64,000 bases of DNA from JAUNBN01 sp036645935. GTDB lineage: Bacteria; Bacillota; Clostridia; Oscillospirales; Ruminococcaceae. The stretch is taken from contig JAVXNE010000010.1 in assembly GCA_036645935.1 (NCBI GenBank), forward strand, positions 37,688 through 101,687, written 5' to 3'. The notes under the pieces were generated by a model that was not told the origin of the DNA, did no database searches, and was given only the letters and a program-made list of their open reading frames with translations. Both the position numbers and the translations under genes were made by a program. Below, in pieces: positions 1 through 7,062 of this stretch; positions within the stretch are counted from its first letter, which is position 1; every line of letters starts with the position of its first letter.

Positions 1-92
1 GCGTCCTCACACGCACGTATAACGTCGGCGGTAGTCGACTGTGGAACAAGCACACTGTGATCGATGTAATTTGCAATGTTGTCGTAGTTCAT
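1..92 (-). CDS. DeoC-like aldolase, N-terminal fragment cut by window edge
   Basis: Only the first 30 codons are present. Reading leftwards from ATG at 92-90 the protein begins MNYDNIANYIDHSVLVPQST, which matches the N terminus of the deoxyribose-phosphate aldolase (DeoC) family, whose members start with an IDHTLLKP-type strand. A ribosome binding site (AGAGGT) lies about 7 bases upstream. It sits 19 bases downstream of the stop of the transaldolase-family gene on the same strand, so the two are probably co-transcribed and act on related sugar phosphates. The catalytic lysines lie outside the window, so the substrate and even the exact subfamily (DeoC or a DeoC/LsrF-like aldolase) are open. 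Confidence 0.7.
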   Translation of the reverse strand, partial: MNYDNIANYIDHSVLVPQSTTADVIRACED

Positions 93-111
93 TTCTTTAC
101 CTCTTATAAAT

Positions 112-1437
112 TTATTTTCCGTTATTGACCGCGTTCATAAATCTCCGTTGAAACTGAACGACCAGTGGTGATGAGGTAAATGCCGACATCAGTTCCGGAG
201 GATTCGTAATGACAATTTTGTCTGCCATATCGAGAAACTCATCTTCCATGATCAGCCTGTCAATCTGAGGATAAAGCCTCTCATCTTGGAAATTACAGAC
301 TATCAGGCGTGTATCCGGGAGGTTTGTGCGGCGAAGCGCCCTGAGATTGTGACGTATAGCATCAAGCCCGTCATTGGCAGGATCCGCAAGACGATTACGC
401 AAGATGTTCTCCGCCTCCTTCAGCACACTTAGTCCATCGATCTCAGCCTCATTTGCGCCGAGATAATCGTTTGCCAGCATGAATTCGCGCATGCTGTTCA
501 CAAATCCCAGCTCGCCCGTACTTTCATAGGCATTCATCAACCCGCTGAGATATTTAGTCTGCTGCTCTCGGAACATAATGAAGCTATTTATAAAATAGGG
601 CGATGCCTGCAGCGCCATCGCGGTCTGAAACGGCTCAAACATGAGTGTGAAATTGACGCGATACCCGTGCTCTTTGAGCATTATGGCAAGATTGTGCCCT
701 CGCATACGATCGGCAGTGCTCCCGGCGTTCCAGCGCCTGTGGAATCGCTTATCTCCCGAAAGAAGCTCTGAGATATTCTCACTGTTAATTGGTCCCGTGT
801 GTGGCACTTTAATCACCACGCGGTGTTTTGAAAGCATTTTTGCAAAATGGTCACATTCCTCGAGTATCTGCTCTTGCGTTGAATTGAATGGATCATTAAG
901 CTCAACGCTTATGTCAATGCCAGGTCCGAGGATTCGCCCTATCTCGCTCATTACCTCATCACGGGTTTGAAATTTTCCACCGATGTTAGCTTTGGGGTTA
1001 TTTATAAAAAGATTGTATATTATCGCCGGATTACAGGTGAGATTCGCAATGGTGTTCTTGATCTCCATAACCTCATAAGGGTTCGCGCTGTCTGCCGAAA
1101 ACAAAAACTTGGTCGGCCGCTTGACTCCATTTTTATCATAACTTATATCTCGCTTTAGGTCGGCTCTGCAAACGCCATTTGCACAAAGCTCGAATTCAAC
1201 CCTGAATCCTGCCGGGGTTTCTCCCTGCGGAATACCGAACTCATCGATAATCTGTTTGAAGCTCTCCGTAACACCCAGATGTTTCACAGATTGTTTCATG
1301 ATGAAATAAAGTTTGGTTGAAATAAAGTGTCCTATCACCCTGTTGAAATACTTTGCATCAGCATCAATAATAGAAATCCCATCTTCAAGTGCTAGCGAGC
1401 CAACTTTGACATTTAAACAGCTTTCGTTTAGTATCAT
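112..1437 (-). CDS. transaldolase-family protein
   Basis: A 441-residue protein of the transaldolase superfamily, class I aldolases that form a Schiff base on a strand lysine. The central part carries VVIKVPHTGPI, which fits the strand with the catalytic lysine, and further on VNFTLMFEPFQTAMALQASP, which corresponds to the transaldolase 'vnvTLiFs..QA' strand. The reading frame is open back to 1653, but I chose ATG at 1437-1435 because AAGGAGA lies 6 bases upstream and the likely promoter (1514-1542) lies inside the longer version. It is longer than compact TalA/TalC-type enzymes (roughly 215-330 residues), with about 140 extra N-terminal residues I do not recognise. It is followed by a DeoC-like gene. 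The true substrate is unknown. Confidence 0.65.
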   Translation of the reverse strand: MILNESCLNVKVGSLALEDGISIIDADAKYFNRVIGHFISTKLYFIMKQSVKHLGVTESFKQIIDEFGIPQGETPAGFRVEFELCANGVCRADLKRDISYDKNGVKRPTKFLFSADSANPYEVMEIKNTIANLTCNPAIIYNLFINNPKANIGGKFQTRDEVMSEIGRILGPGIDISVELNDPFNSTQEQILEECDHFAKMLSKHRVVIKVPHTGPINSENISELLSGDKRFHRRWNAGSTADRMRGHNLAIMLKEHGYRVNFTLMFEPFQTAMALQASPYFINSFIMFREQQTKYLSGLMNAYESTGELGFVNSMREFMLANDYLGANEAEIDGLSVLKEAENILRNRLADPANDGLDAIRHNLRALRRTNLPDTRLIVCNFQDERLYPQIDRLIMEDEFLDMADKIVITNPPELMSAFTSSPLVVQFQRRFMNAVNNGK

Positions 1438-1513
1438 GACTATCTCCTTAATTAGCCGACTTTGCAATTCTATTCCTTTCACAAGTGAATTTGCCATCCC
1501 TGTCGGTGACAAC

Positions 1514-1542
1514 AGTATATCATCATGCAATCTTAATTTCAA
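1514..1542 (-). promoter_or_regulatory. sigma-A type promoter for the transaldolase/DeoC pair
   Basis: On the minus strand TTGAAA (1542-1537) and TATACT (1519-1514) are separated by 17 bases. Transcription would begin near 1507, about 70 bases before the chosen ATG at 1437 and downstream of all longer start codons, which supports the shorter start. Confidence 0.6.
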
Positions 1543-1633
1543 CAAGAAACTAAGATTTGGAACAGGCCACAATAGTTCTTCCAGCCTTTTGTGCAAGTCA
1601 TACAAACCGGAAAATCTTTGTTTCCATATGCGT

Positions 1634-1662
1634 TTGCAATGCAATTTTCGCAATGATATAAT
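1634..1662 (+). promoter_or_regulatory. sigma-A type promoter for the M42 peptidase gene
   Basis: TTGCAA (1634-1639) and a perfect TATAAT (1657-1662) are 17 bases apart. The start site would be near 1669, leaving a leader of about 40 bases before the TTG start at 1712. It diverges from the promoter at 1514-1542. Confidence 0.6.
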
Positions 1663-1711
1663 CTGCGAAATGCTCTGGAACTTCCATCACTTTTAAAAAG
1701 GAGACTGCGTT

Positions 1712-2800
1712 TTGGATATTATTGATGCGTTAAAAGATCTCTGCCTAGCTCGAGGAATTTCAGGCCACGAGGGAGAAGTTGCACGGGTTTTTAAATCTCA
1801 TATTGAACCATACAGCGATTCTCTCAAAACCGATAAAGCAGGAAATGTCATCTGCAAAATTGCAGGGACAAAAAGGTCATCACGGAAAGTCATGATATTT
1901 GCCCACCTTGACACGCTCGGCATGATAGTTCGAAAAATAGACACGAGTGGACTCATTCAAGTTGACCGTCTTGGGGGATTGCCCGAAAAGGCATTGCCGG
2001 GACTTCACGTGACAATATCGAAGTTTGACGGCGGATACCTCGATGGCGTTATAGGTGTAAAATCACTTCATGCGACATCAGATGATGAAAAATACAAAAC
2101 GGCTAAAGTAACTGAGCTTCTCATCGACATTGGTGCAAAAAGCCGCGAGGAGGTACTGGCTGCAGGCGTGCGCATCGGATGCCCTGTGATATATCAGCCG
2201 TCGTTCTCAAGGCTTTTGGGGAATACCATATGCGGCACGGCACTTGATAACCGCGGGGGTTGCGCCTCGCTTATCGCGATAGCAAAAGCGCTGCACGACG
2301 ACCGACCCGATTCTGACATCTATATTGTCGCAACTGTTTGGGAGGAATTCAGCATTCGCGGGGCTATATTTGCCGCACGCGCAATAAAGCCGGATTTTGC
2401 AATCTGCCTCGACATCTCTCTCGCGGGAGACACGCCTGACACTTCGGGAATGTTTGAAACAACTCTCGGAGGCGGACCTACTATAAGCCTTTACAATTTT
2501 CATGGACGCGGAACGCTCAATGGAACCATAGCGCATCGAGGATTATACCTGCTTGCGCTTCGCTGTGCACAAGAAAACAATATACCCGTACAGGAATTTG
2601 CAGCGCTCGGCATCCTCACTGACGCAGCATATGTTCAACTCGAGAATGATTATATCGCGTGCATAGATATAGGTTTTCCCGCTCGATATGCTCATTCTCC
2701 TGTGGAGTGCTGTGATCTATCGGATATTGAGCGAATGTCCGAACTCGTGATTGCAATGGCAAGAAATATCAATGATTCCCTTTCATCCTCACGTTATTGA
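1712..2800 (+). CDS. M42-family aminopeptidase
   Basis: A 362-residue dinuclear metallopeptidase of family M42 (glutamyl aminopeptidase / FrvX / tetrahedral aminopeptidase type), expected to form cytosolic dodecamers that trim N-terminal residues from peptides. The expected metal and catalytic residues are visible: AHLDTLG (H65, D67), ALDNRGG (bridging D179), WEEFSIRG (E211 catalytic base, E212), CLDISLAGD (D234) and YAHSPVE (H328). Length is normal. The start codon is TTG at 1712; AAAGGAGA lies 7 bases upstream and no better start exists. Some M42 members were first named endoglucanases and sit in sugar operons, so its position beside sugar aldolases does not by itself argue for a glycan substrate. 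Confidence 0.85.
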   Translation: MDIIDALKDLCLARGISGHEGEVARVFKSHIEPYSDSLKTDKAGNVICKIAGTKRSSRKVMIFAHLDTLGMIVRKIDTSGLIQVDRLGGLPEKALPGLHVTISKFDGGYLDGVIGVKSLHATSDDEKYKTAKVTELLIDIGAKSREEVLAAGVRIGCPVIYQPSFSRLLGNTICGTALDNRGGCASLIAIAKALHDDRPDSDIYIVATVWEEFSIRGAIFAARAIKPDFAICLDISLAGDTPDTSGMFETTLGGGPTISLYNFHGRGTLNGTIAHRGLYLLALRCAQENNIPVQEFAALGILTDAAYVQLENDYIACIDIGFPARYAHSPVECCDLSDIERMSELVIAMARNINDSLSSSRY

Positions 2801-2847
2801 GGAAATCCCATAGCATTTCGCGCATTAACTTCTGTGCAATTAGTCCA

Positions 2848-2873
2848 TTCAGATGCATAATCATGCATCTGAA
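2848..2873. repeat. perfect 11-bp inverted repeat upstream of larA-like gene
   Basis: TTCAGATGCAT and ATGCATCTGAA form a perfect 11-bp stem with a 4-base loop (AATC). It lies 48 bases after the peptidase stop and about 105 bases before the larA-like start. There is no T-tract, so an operator or mRNA hairpin is as likely as a terminator. Confidence 0.5.
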
Positions 2874-2977
2874 TCGCTCACAATATCCATATGCCGCACT
2901 AGATGTGTCACGTCATCAAAACACCTTTCGCAAATCCCAACTTTAAGCCACCAAAACCAATAAAGGAGTAGCTGACA

Positions 2978-4426
2978 ATGAAACTGGATTTTGAATACGG
3001 CCAGGGAATGCTTTCAGGCGAATTCCCTGACAATAGGACGGACATCTTTATACCTGGGGAAACCGTCACAGATCCACTGCACATTCCATTTGATCAAATT
3101 GAAGCTGAAACAAAAAAATCTATTTTACACCCAATTGGTATGCCTCCTATATCAGAAAGTGTCAAAAGCGGCGATAAAGTCGCTATCGTTTTCCCGGATC
3201 GTGTCAAGGGAGGCACTCAAGCAACTGCACACAGAATCGTATCAATCCCAATAATTATCGAGGAGCTAATTAAAGCCGGAGTTGCTAAGTCAGACATTAA
3301 GCTGATTTGTTCTAACGGATTGCATCGCAAAAATACCGAGCAGGAACTTCGCGGAATACTCGGAAAAAAGCTGTTCGATGAATATTGGTATACTAAGCAA
3401 ATAGTCAATCACGACAGCGAAAATTACGACAATCTTGTCGATATCGGATATGACGATATCAACGATCATGTGATAATGAACAAAGAAGTTTTCGATTCTG
3501 ATTTTGCGGTTTTGATAGGCCATTCCCTTGGAAACCCATATGGCGGCTATTCAGGAGGATATAAACACTGTGCAACAGGAATCACTCACTGGCGCAGCAT
3601 CTGCGAGCACCACAGCCCTGAGGTGATGCATCGTGCGGACTTCACCCCTGCGACAACACATAGCCTGATGCGCAAAAAATTCGATCACATAGGAATGCAC
3701 ATGGAAAAATGCATGAAAAAGAAATTTTTCTGCTGTGATGCTGTTGTCGACACAAACATGAATCAGATAGCTGTCTTTTCCGGTTATGCGCATGACATTC
3801 AACCTCTTTGCTGGCAGATTGCCGATAAGCGCACCTATGCAAAATGGGCCGAAAAAAAGTATGATGTCATGGTTTTTGGCATGCCGCAGTCATTCCATTA
3901 TGGAAACGGAATGGGCACAAACCCGATACTGATGTTACAAGCAATATCAGCACAAATTCTGCGTCATAAACGTGTTATGAAGGACAATTGTGTGATAATC
4001 TGTTCCTCAATCTGCAATGGTTTTTGGCATAAGGAAGAGTTTCCATCTTATGAAGCAACCTATGAGCTCTTTCAGCACGACTACAACAATACTCTTCCCG
4101 ATCTTGCAAAGTATGGTGAATATTTTGCAACCCGGAGTGAATATATCGATCAATACAGATACAAATATGCATATCACCCATTTCATGCATTTTCGATGAT
4201 TTCCTGCGGCCATATAGCGGAAATGAACACGTCTGCTATATACATTGTTGGGGCGATGGAACCGGGGTATGCACGCAGCATGGGTATGAAAACCCGCGCA
4301 ACTTTCGAAGACGCCCTGGGTGACGCCATGAAAAAATATGTCGGGCCGGAACCTAATATTTTAGCGTTGCCACGAGCTTTCACAACCGCCGCTATGCACA
4401 TCTGCATGAAGGACAGCGAAATATAG
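2978..4426 (+). CDS. LarA-like nickel-pincer-dependent racemase/epimerase homologue
   Basis: A 482-residue member of the lactate racemase LarA superfamily (formerly DUF2088), which uses a nickel-pincer nucleotide tethered to a lysine to racemise or epimerise alpha-hydroxy acids. Visible hallmarks are NGLHRKNTEQEL (the 'G.HR..T..E' cofactor-contact motif near residue 112), VNHDSENYDNLVDIGY (the 'HD' catalytic region) and HSLGNPYGGYSGGYKHCATG, in which the lysine after the glycine-rich run is the probable pincer attachment point. A good ribosome binding site (AAAGGAG) precedes ATG 2978. It is longer than LarA proper (about 425 residues), as many homologues with other substrates are. The maturation genes larB, larC and larE are not in this window. 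The substrate is unknown; a sugar acid would fit the neighbourhood. Confidence 0.7.
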   Translation: MKLDFEYGQGMLSGEFPDNRTDIFIPGETVTDPLHIPFDQIEAETKKSILHPIGMPPISESVKSGDKVAIVFPDRVKGGTQATAHRIVSIPIIIEELIKAGVAKSDIKLICSNGLHRKNTEQELRGILGKKLFDEYWYTKQIVNHDSENYDNLVDIGYDDINDHVIMNKEVFDSDFAVLIGHSLGNPYGGYSGGYKHCATGITHWRSICEHHSPEVMHRADFTPATTHSLMRKKFDHIGMHMEKCMKKKFFCCDAVVDTNMNQIAVFSGYAHDIQPLCWQIADKRTYAKWAEKKYDVMVFGMPQSFHYGNGMGTNPILMLQAISAQILRHKRVMKDNCVIICSSICNGFWHKEEFPSYEATYELFQHDYNNTLPDLAKYGEYFATRSEYIDQYRYKYAYHPFHAFSMISCGHIAEMNTSAIYIVGAMEPGYARSMGMKTRATFEDALGDAMKKYVGPEPNILALPRAFTTAAMHICMKDSEI

Positions 4427-5009
4427 GGGCATTGTGCGCTATTCGAACCGACCACCTCCGCACATCACTGTTTAGCCAATATCTAATTGTGAAATTTTCT
4501 TACCGCTGTGAACGGTGAACTCTCTGTCAATTCAACGTCAGTCGGACGTGATTAAATAAAATCGCTGTCTTTGTGCGTTTATGGGCACATTGGAGATGTC
4601 GAAGCCTTTGCATCGACCACGACAGTCGCCTGCTGCTTTCCCGTATTGGCCATCATTTGTATCTGATACTGCACAAGATTCGCAACTGAGGTGTTTGCGC
4701 TCCGCGCTTCCTTTCCGTTGGATTTATTTTGCTGTTTTATCAGGTTTACATATCTGTCTTGTTATTAGCGTGCCATTTTTTCACCTTTATGGCTCGGCCG
4801 CCCATTGCGCTTTTGCATCTTTTAGAACAGACCCTTCAGTTGCTTTCAAACTGCAGGGTCTGTTCTTTGAGCTGCTTTGGGATAATTAAACTGTGCCGCA
4901 GCATTAGCGGTTTTTGTGAAAAAAGCTGCTTCATCTTAATCAGAGTTCTTTAAATTTGCTCTGTCTCGATTTCAGTCGGCGCACAAATTGCAGAGCGCCC
5001 CTTCGCCCT
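4427..5009. other. intergenic stretch between convergent genes
   Basis: This 583-base gap lies between the larA-like gene (plus) and the anti-sigma gene (minus), both pointing into it. Short open frames exist but lack ribosome binding sites and resemble nothing known. The only structure seen is the long hairpin at 4824-4866, annotated separately. Confidence 0.5.
4824..4866. terminator. long inverted repeat, probable bidirectional terminator
   Basis: Two 18-base arms beginning AGAACAGACCCTTCAGTT pair with one mismatch around a 7-base loop, flanked by A-rich and T-rich ends. It sits between two convergent genes, where a shared terminator is expected. The stem is longer than most intrinsic terminators, so a small mobile repeat is an alternative. 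Confidence 0.55.
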
Positions 5010-6104
5010 CTATCCTGCCGAATTTGAACTGCGGAAATCCTCAAGCGAAAAAGTTACTTGCCACGGTCCCTCGACTCGCTCGCCCGTCAGTGAATACCCT
5101 ATCGACAACGAATGCTCCCCGATCTTTTCTTTTGGTATATCGAAAACGTATTCATCATAATCTTCTCCCTCTCCCGCGGGAGCAGTTTCCGGTATGCTGA
5201 ACTTTCTTTCATAATCAAAGTCAACGGCATTGCCGTCTGAATCGAGCAACTTTATCCACACGTTCCCATGTTTGTCTGCTGCGGTGTGCGTCTGAATCTT
5301 AAATTTTCCGTCCACATACCCGGCTGCCGATATATCTATCCCCTGTATTACTGTTAAAACAGGCTTTTTGAAGGGAACCAGCGTTCGACCGACAGCTCCG
5401 TTAAACGTCCCGTCGTCGTTGAAGTCTGTCGTGACAGTTTCATCTTCAAAATACCAGCTTCTGAGCTGACGCGCCACTGTGTCCACATCATCAGAAAAGT
5501 TGTTGAGATCAAGACCCGTCGGCCTTTCATTCTGTGAGGATCCTCCACAATAAAATGAGGAGAGACCAAAAGAAACCTTTTCTCCCTCAAGCTTGTCAAC
5601 GTCCGCATCTGTAAAAGTCAGCATAAACGTAGCCGTTCGCGTTGTTTCATCGAAATCAACAAGCTTGTCGTTCATGATTGAGTTTCCCTTGCTTTCCATC
5701 CAATACCCATCAAACAAGTCAATTGTTTCGTCAACTCTATTTTGGTTTTTATCCGTTATTGAAAGCAGCACGTCAATCTTATTTTTCCTGACATATATCG
5801 CGGATACAAAAAGCCGGATTCCGTTGCATGTGTCCGACATCTCGACCGGTTTGAAAAATTGTGCGACAGAAGGCGCGACACGATACAAAAGCTCGTAAAC
5901 TTCTGGAACATTTGCTGCAAATACCGGCAATGAAAAGAAAATGACTATCGCGATTACCGCTGCTGTAACGAGCGGCTTGAAGAATGTCGGTTTTGGCTTT
6001 CTCTCTTCGAATTTGCTGTCATTGATCTTGGTAATCGTTTCGCCAACGAGTGCCGGCGACGGTGTGATGCCATCGTTCATCTTTATATATTGATCTCTAA
6101 TCAT
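5010..6104 (-). CDS. DUF4179-like membrane protein, putative anti-sigma factor
   Basis: A 364-residue single-pass membrane protein. About 43 cytoplasmic residues precede one hydrophobic helix (about 45-65, ending SLPVFAANVPEVYEL), and the rest is an extracytoplasmic beta-rich domain of the DUF4179 kind found beside ECF sigma genes in Firmicutes. The start ATG overlaps the sigma gene stop by 8 bases (ATGATTAG), so translation is probably coupled. The expected role is to hold the sigma factor at the membrane until an envelope signal is sensed; this is inference from context, and the short cytoplasmic segment lacks the zinc-binding HxxxCxxC motif of classical anti-sigma domains. A decayed relative of this pair lies at 58973-60495. 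Confidence 0.7.
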   Translation of the reverse strand: MIRDQYIKMNDGITPSPALVGETITKINDSKFEERKPKPTFFKPLVTAAVIAIVIFFSLPVFAANVPEVYELLYRVAPSVAQFFKPVEMSDTCNGIRLFVSAIYVRKNKIDVLLSITDKNQNRVDETIDLFDGYWMESKGNSIMNDKLVDFDETTRTATFMLTFTDADVDKLEGEKVSFGLSSFYCGGSSQNERPTGLDLNNFSDDVDTVARQLRSWYFEDETVTTDFNDDGTFNGAVGRTLVPFKKPVLTVIQGIDISAAGYVDGKFKIQTHTAADKHGNVWIKLLDSDGNAVDFDYERKFSIPETAPAGEGEDYDEYVFDIPKEKIGEHSLSIGYSLTGERVEGPWQVTFSLEDFRSSNSAG

Positions 6105-6594
6105 TGTCGTCTCCTTTCAGCGTTTTTCTGAGTTGTTTTCTCGCTCGAGTGAGAAGGGTTCTGACATGCGACTCGCTGAATCCGAGCGCCTTCCCGATCT
6201 CCGCCACAGAATAATCCTCATAGTAAAACAAATGTATGGCAGCACGGTAATTTGTTTTCAGCCCACAGAGCGCTCTGTCCATGTGTTTTTCATTAGGGTT
6301 ATCAAAAACCTGCTGTTCGCAATTTTCATCAAGCGGTTGCGCAGCGTTGCACCATGCGAGCTGCAGGTGCTTCTTTGCACAGTTTATTGTCACTCTTATC
6401 AGCCACGCTTTGCGATGTTCTTCACTTTCAAAACTTCGGATTCCTTTGAAATACCGCAAAAATGTCTCCTGATATATGTCATCCGCATCCGTGCGGTTTC
6501 TCGCATACGCGAATGCGACCCTGTACACCATATCGGAATATTTTTCGACAATATCCTGAGTCGTCATCGCATCGTCCTGTGGTGAATTTTTCAT
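6097..6594 (-). CDS. ECF-type RNA polymerase sigma factor
   Basis: A 165-residue sigma-70 family protein of the extracytoplasmic-function class, with only regions 2 and 4. Region 2 shows YSDMVYRVAFAYARNRTDAD followed by DDIYQETFLRYF; region 4 shows YYEDYSVAEIGKALGFSES and HVRTLLTRARKQLRK, the helix-turn-helix that reads the -35 element. I chose ATG at 6594, preceded by GAAGGGGG, rather than an upstream start. It overlaps the putative anti-sigma gene by 8 bases. Members of this class usually control their own operon; a candidate self-promoter at 6639-6662 shares a motif with the region upstream of the decayed paralogue. Confidence 0.9.
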   Translation of the reverse strand: MKNSPQDDAMTTQDIVEKYSDMVYRVAFAYARNRTDADDIYQETFLRYFKGIRSFESEEHRKAWLIRVTINCAKKHLQLAWCNAAQPLDENCEQQVFDNPNEKHMDRALCGLKTNYRAAIHLFYYEDYSVAEIGKALGFSESHVRTLLTRARKQLRKTLKGDDND

Positions 6595-6638
6595 CACAAC
6601 GCCCCCTTCACAAGTAATACCCCGCAAATAGTAAAAGG

Positions 6639-6662
6639 CTACAATATCTTTTGAGGAATTTC
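6639..6662 (-). promoter_or_regulatory. candidate ECF-sigma autoregulated promoter
   Basis: On the minus strand AAATTCCTCAAAAG (6661-6648) is followed by ATATTGTAG, 45 bases upstream of the sigma start codon. A similar block, AACCTTCTTAAAAG then CGTGTTAG, stands at 58930-58951 just upstream of the decayed second sigma gene. The match is about 10 of 14 positions. The AACC/AAAT element would be the -35 and the segment ending in TAG the -10. Confidence 0.35.
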
Positions 6663-6691
6663 ACTGTCATTGAATGTTTCTAAAACCTGTC

Positions 6692-6885
6692 GAATGAAAA
6701 AATGCCATCAAGTGAACTGCTTTATTTGCAGAAGTTTAACTCCATGGCGCAGTTTAAGGTAGCACTAATCGATTATCCTGATTACTTCAATAACCGCCGC
6801 ATCAAGGCAAAGCTAAAGGGCTTGCCACCTGCTATTCACAGGCAACACGCCCTCTCGACCGATTAATTATTTGTCTAACTTTTGG
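6692..6885 (+). mobile_element. IS3-family remnant: 3' end of transposase orfB plus degraded right end
   Basis: This stretch aligns along its length with the last ~190 bases of the element at the right edge of the window (about 63800-63990). Both contain the coding text for ELLYLQKF, YNNRRIK and GLPPAI.RQ(Q/H)AL and end in ATTTGTCTA.CTTTT-GGGG. Here the frame is broken and the terminal repeat is degraded to a G run. It is therefore a decayed solo 3' fragment, inserted downstream of the third hybrid kinase and upstream of the sigma gene. Confidence 0.75.
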
Positions 6886-7062
6886 GGGGGAACTTTCAAA
6901 TGCATGACGGCGTTTTTATTACGCTTTTGCATATTGATTCTGGGTGCATGGGAAAATTCGAGCGAAGTGCAAAACTGAATACCTGCAACCTGTGAAAATC
7001 CATTCGGCACCGCCTCAGTTTTAACGCGCTTATTTTGGTCTTTTGTGGCATCCCTGCGGAAT

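Noticed and set aside
4581..4953. Short plus-strand frames downstream of the larA-like gene
   Set aside because: No ribosome binding site, no family resemblance, and they run through the terminator-like hairpin.
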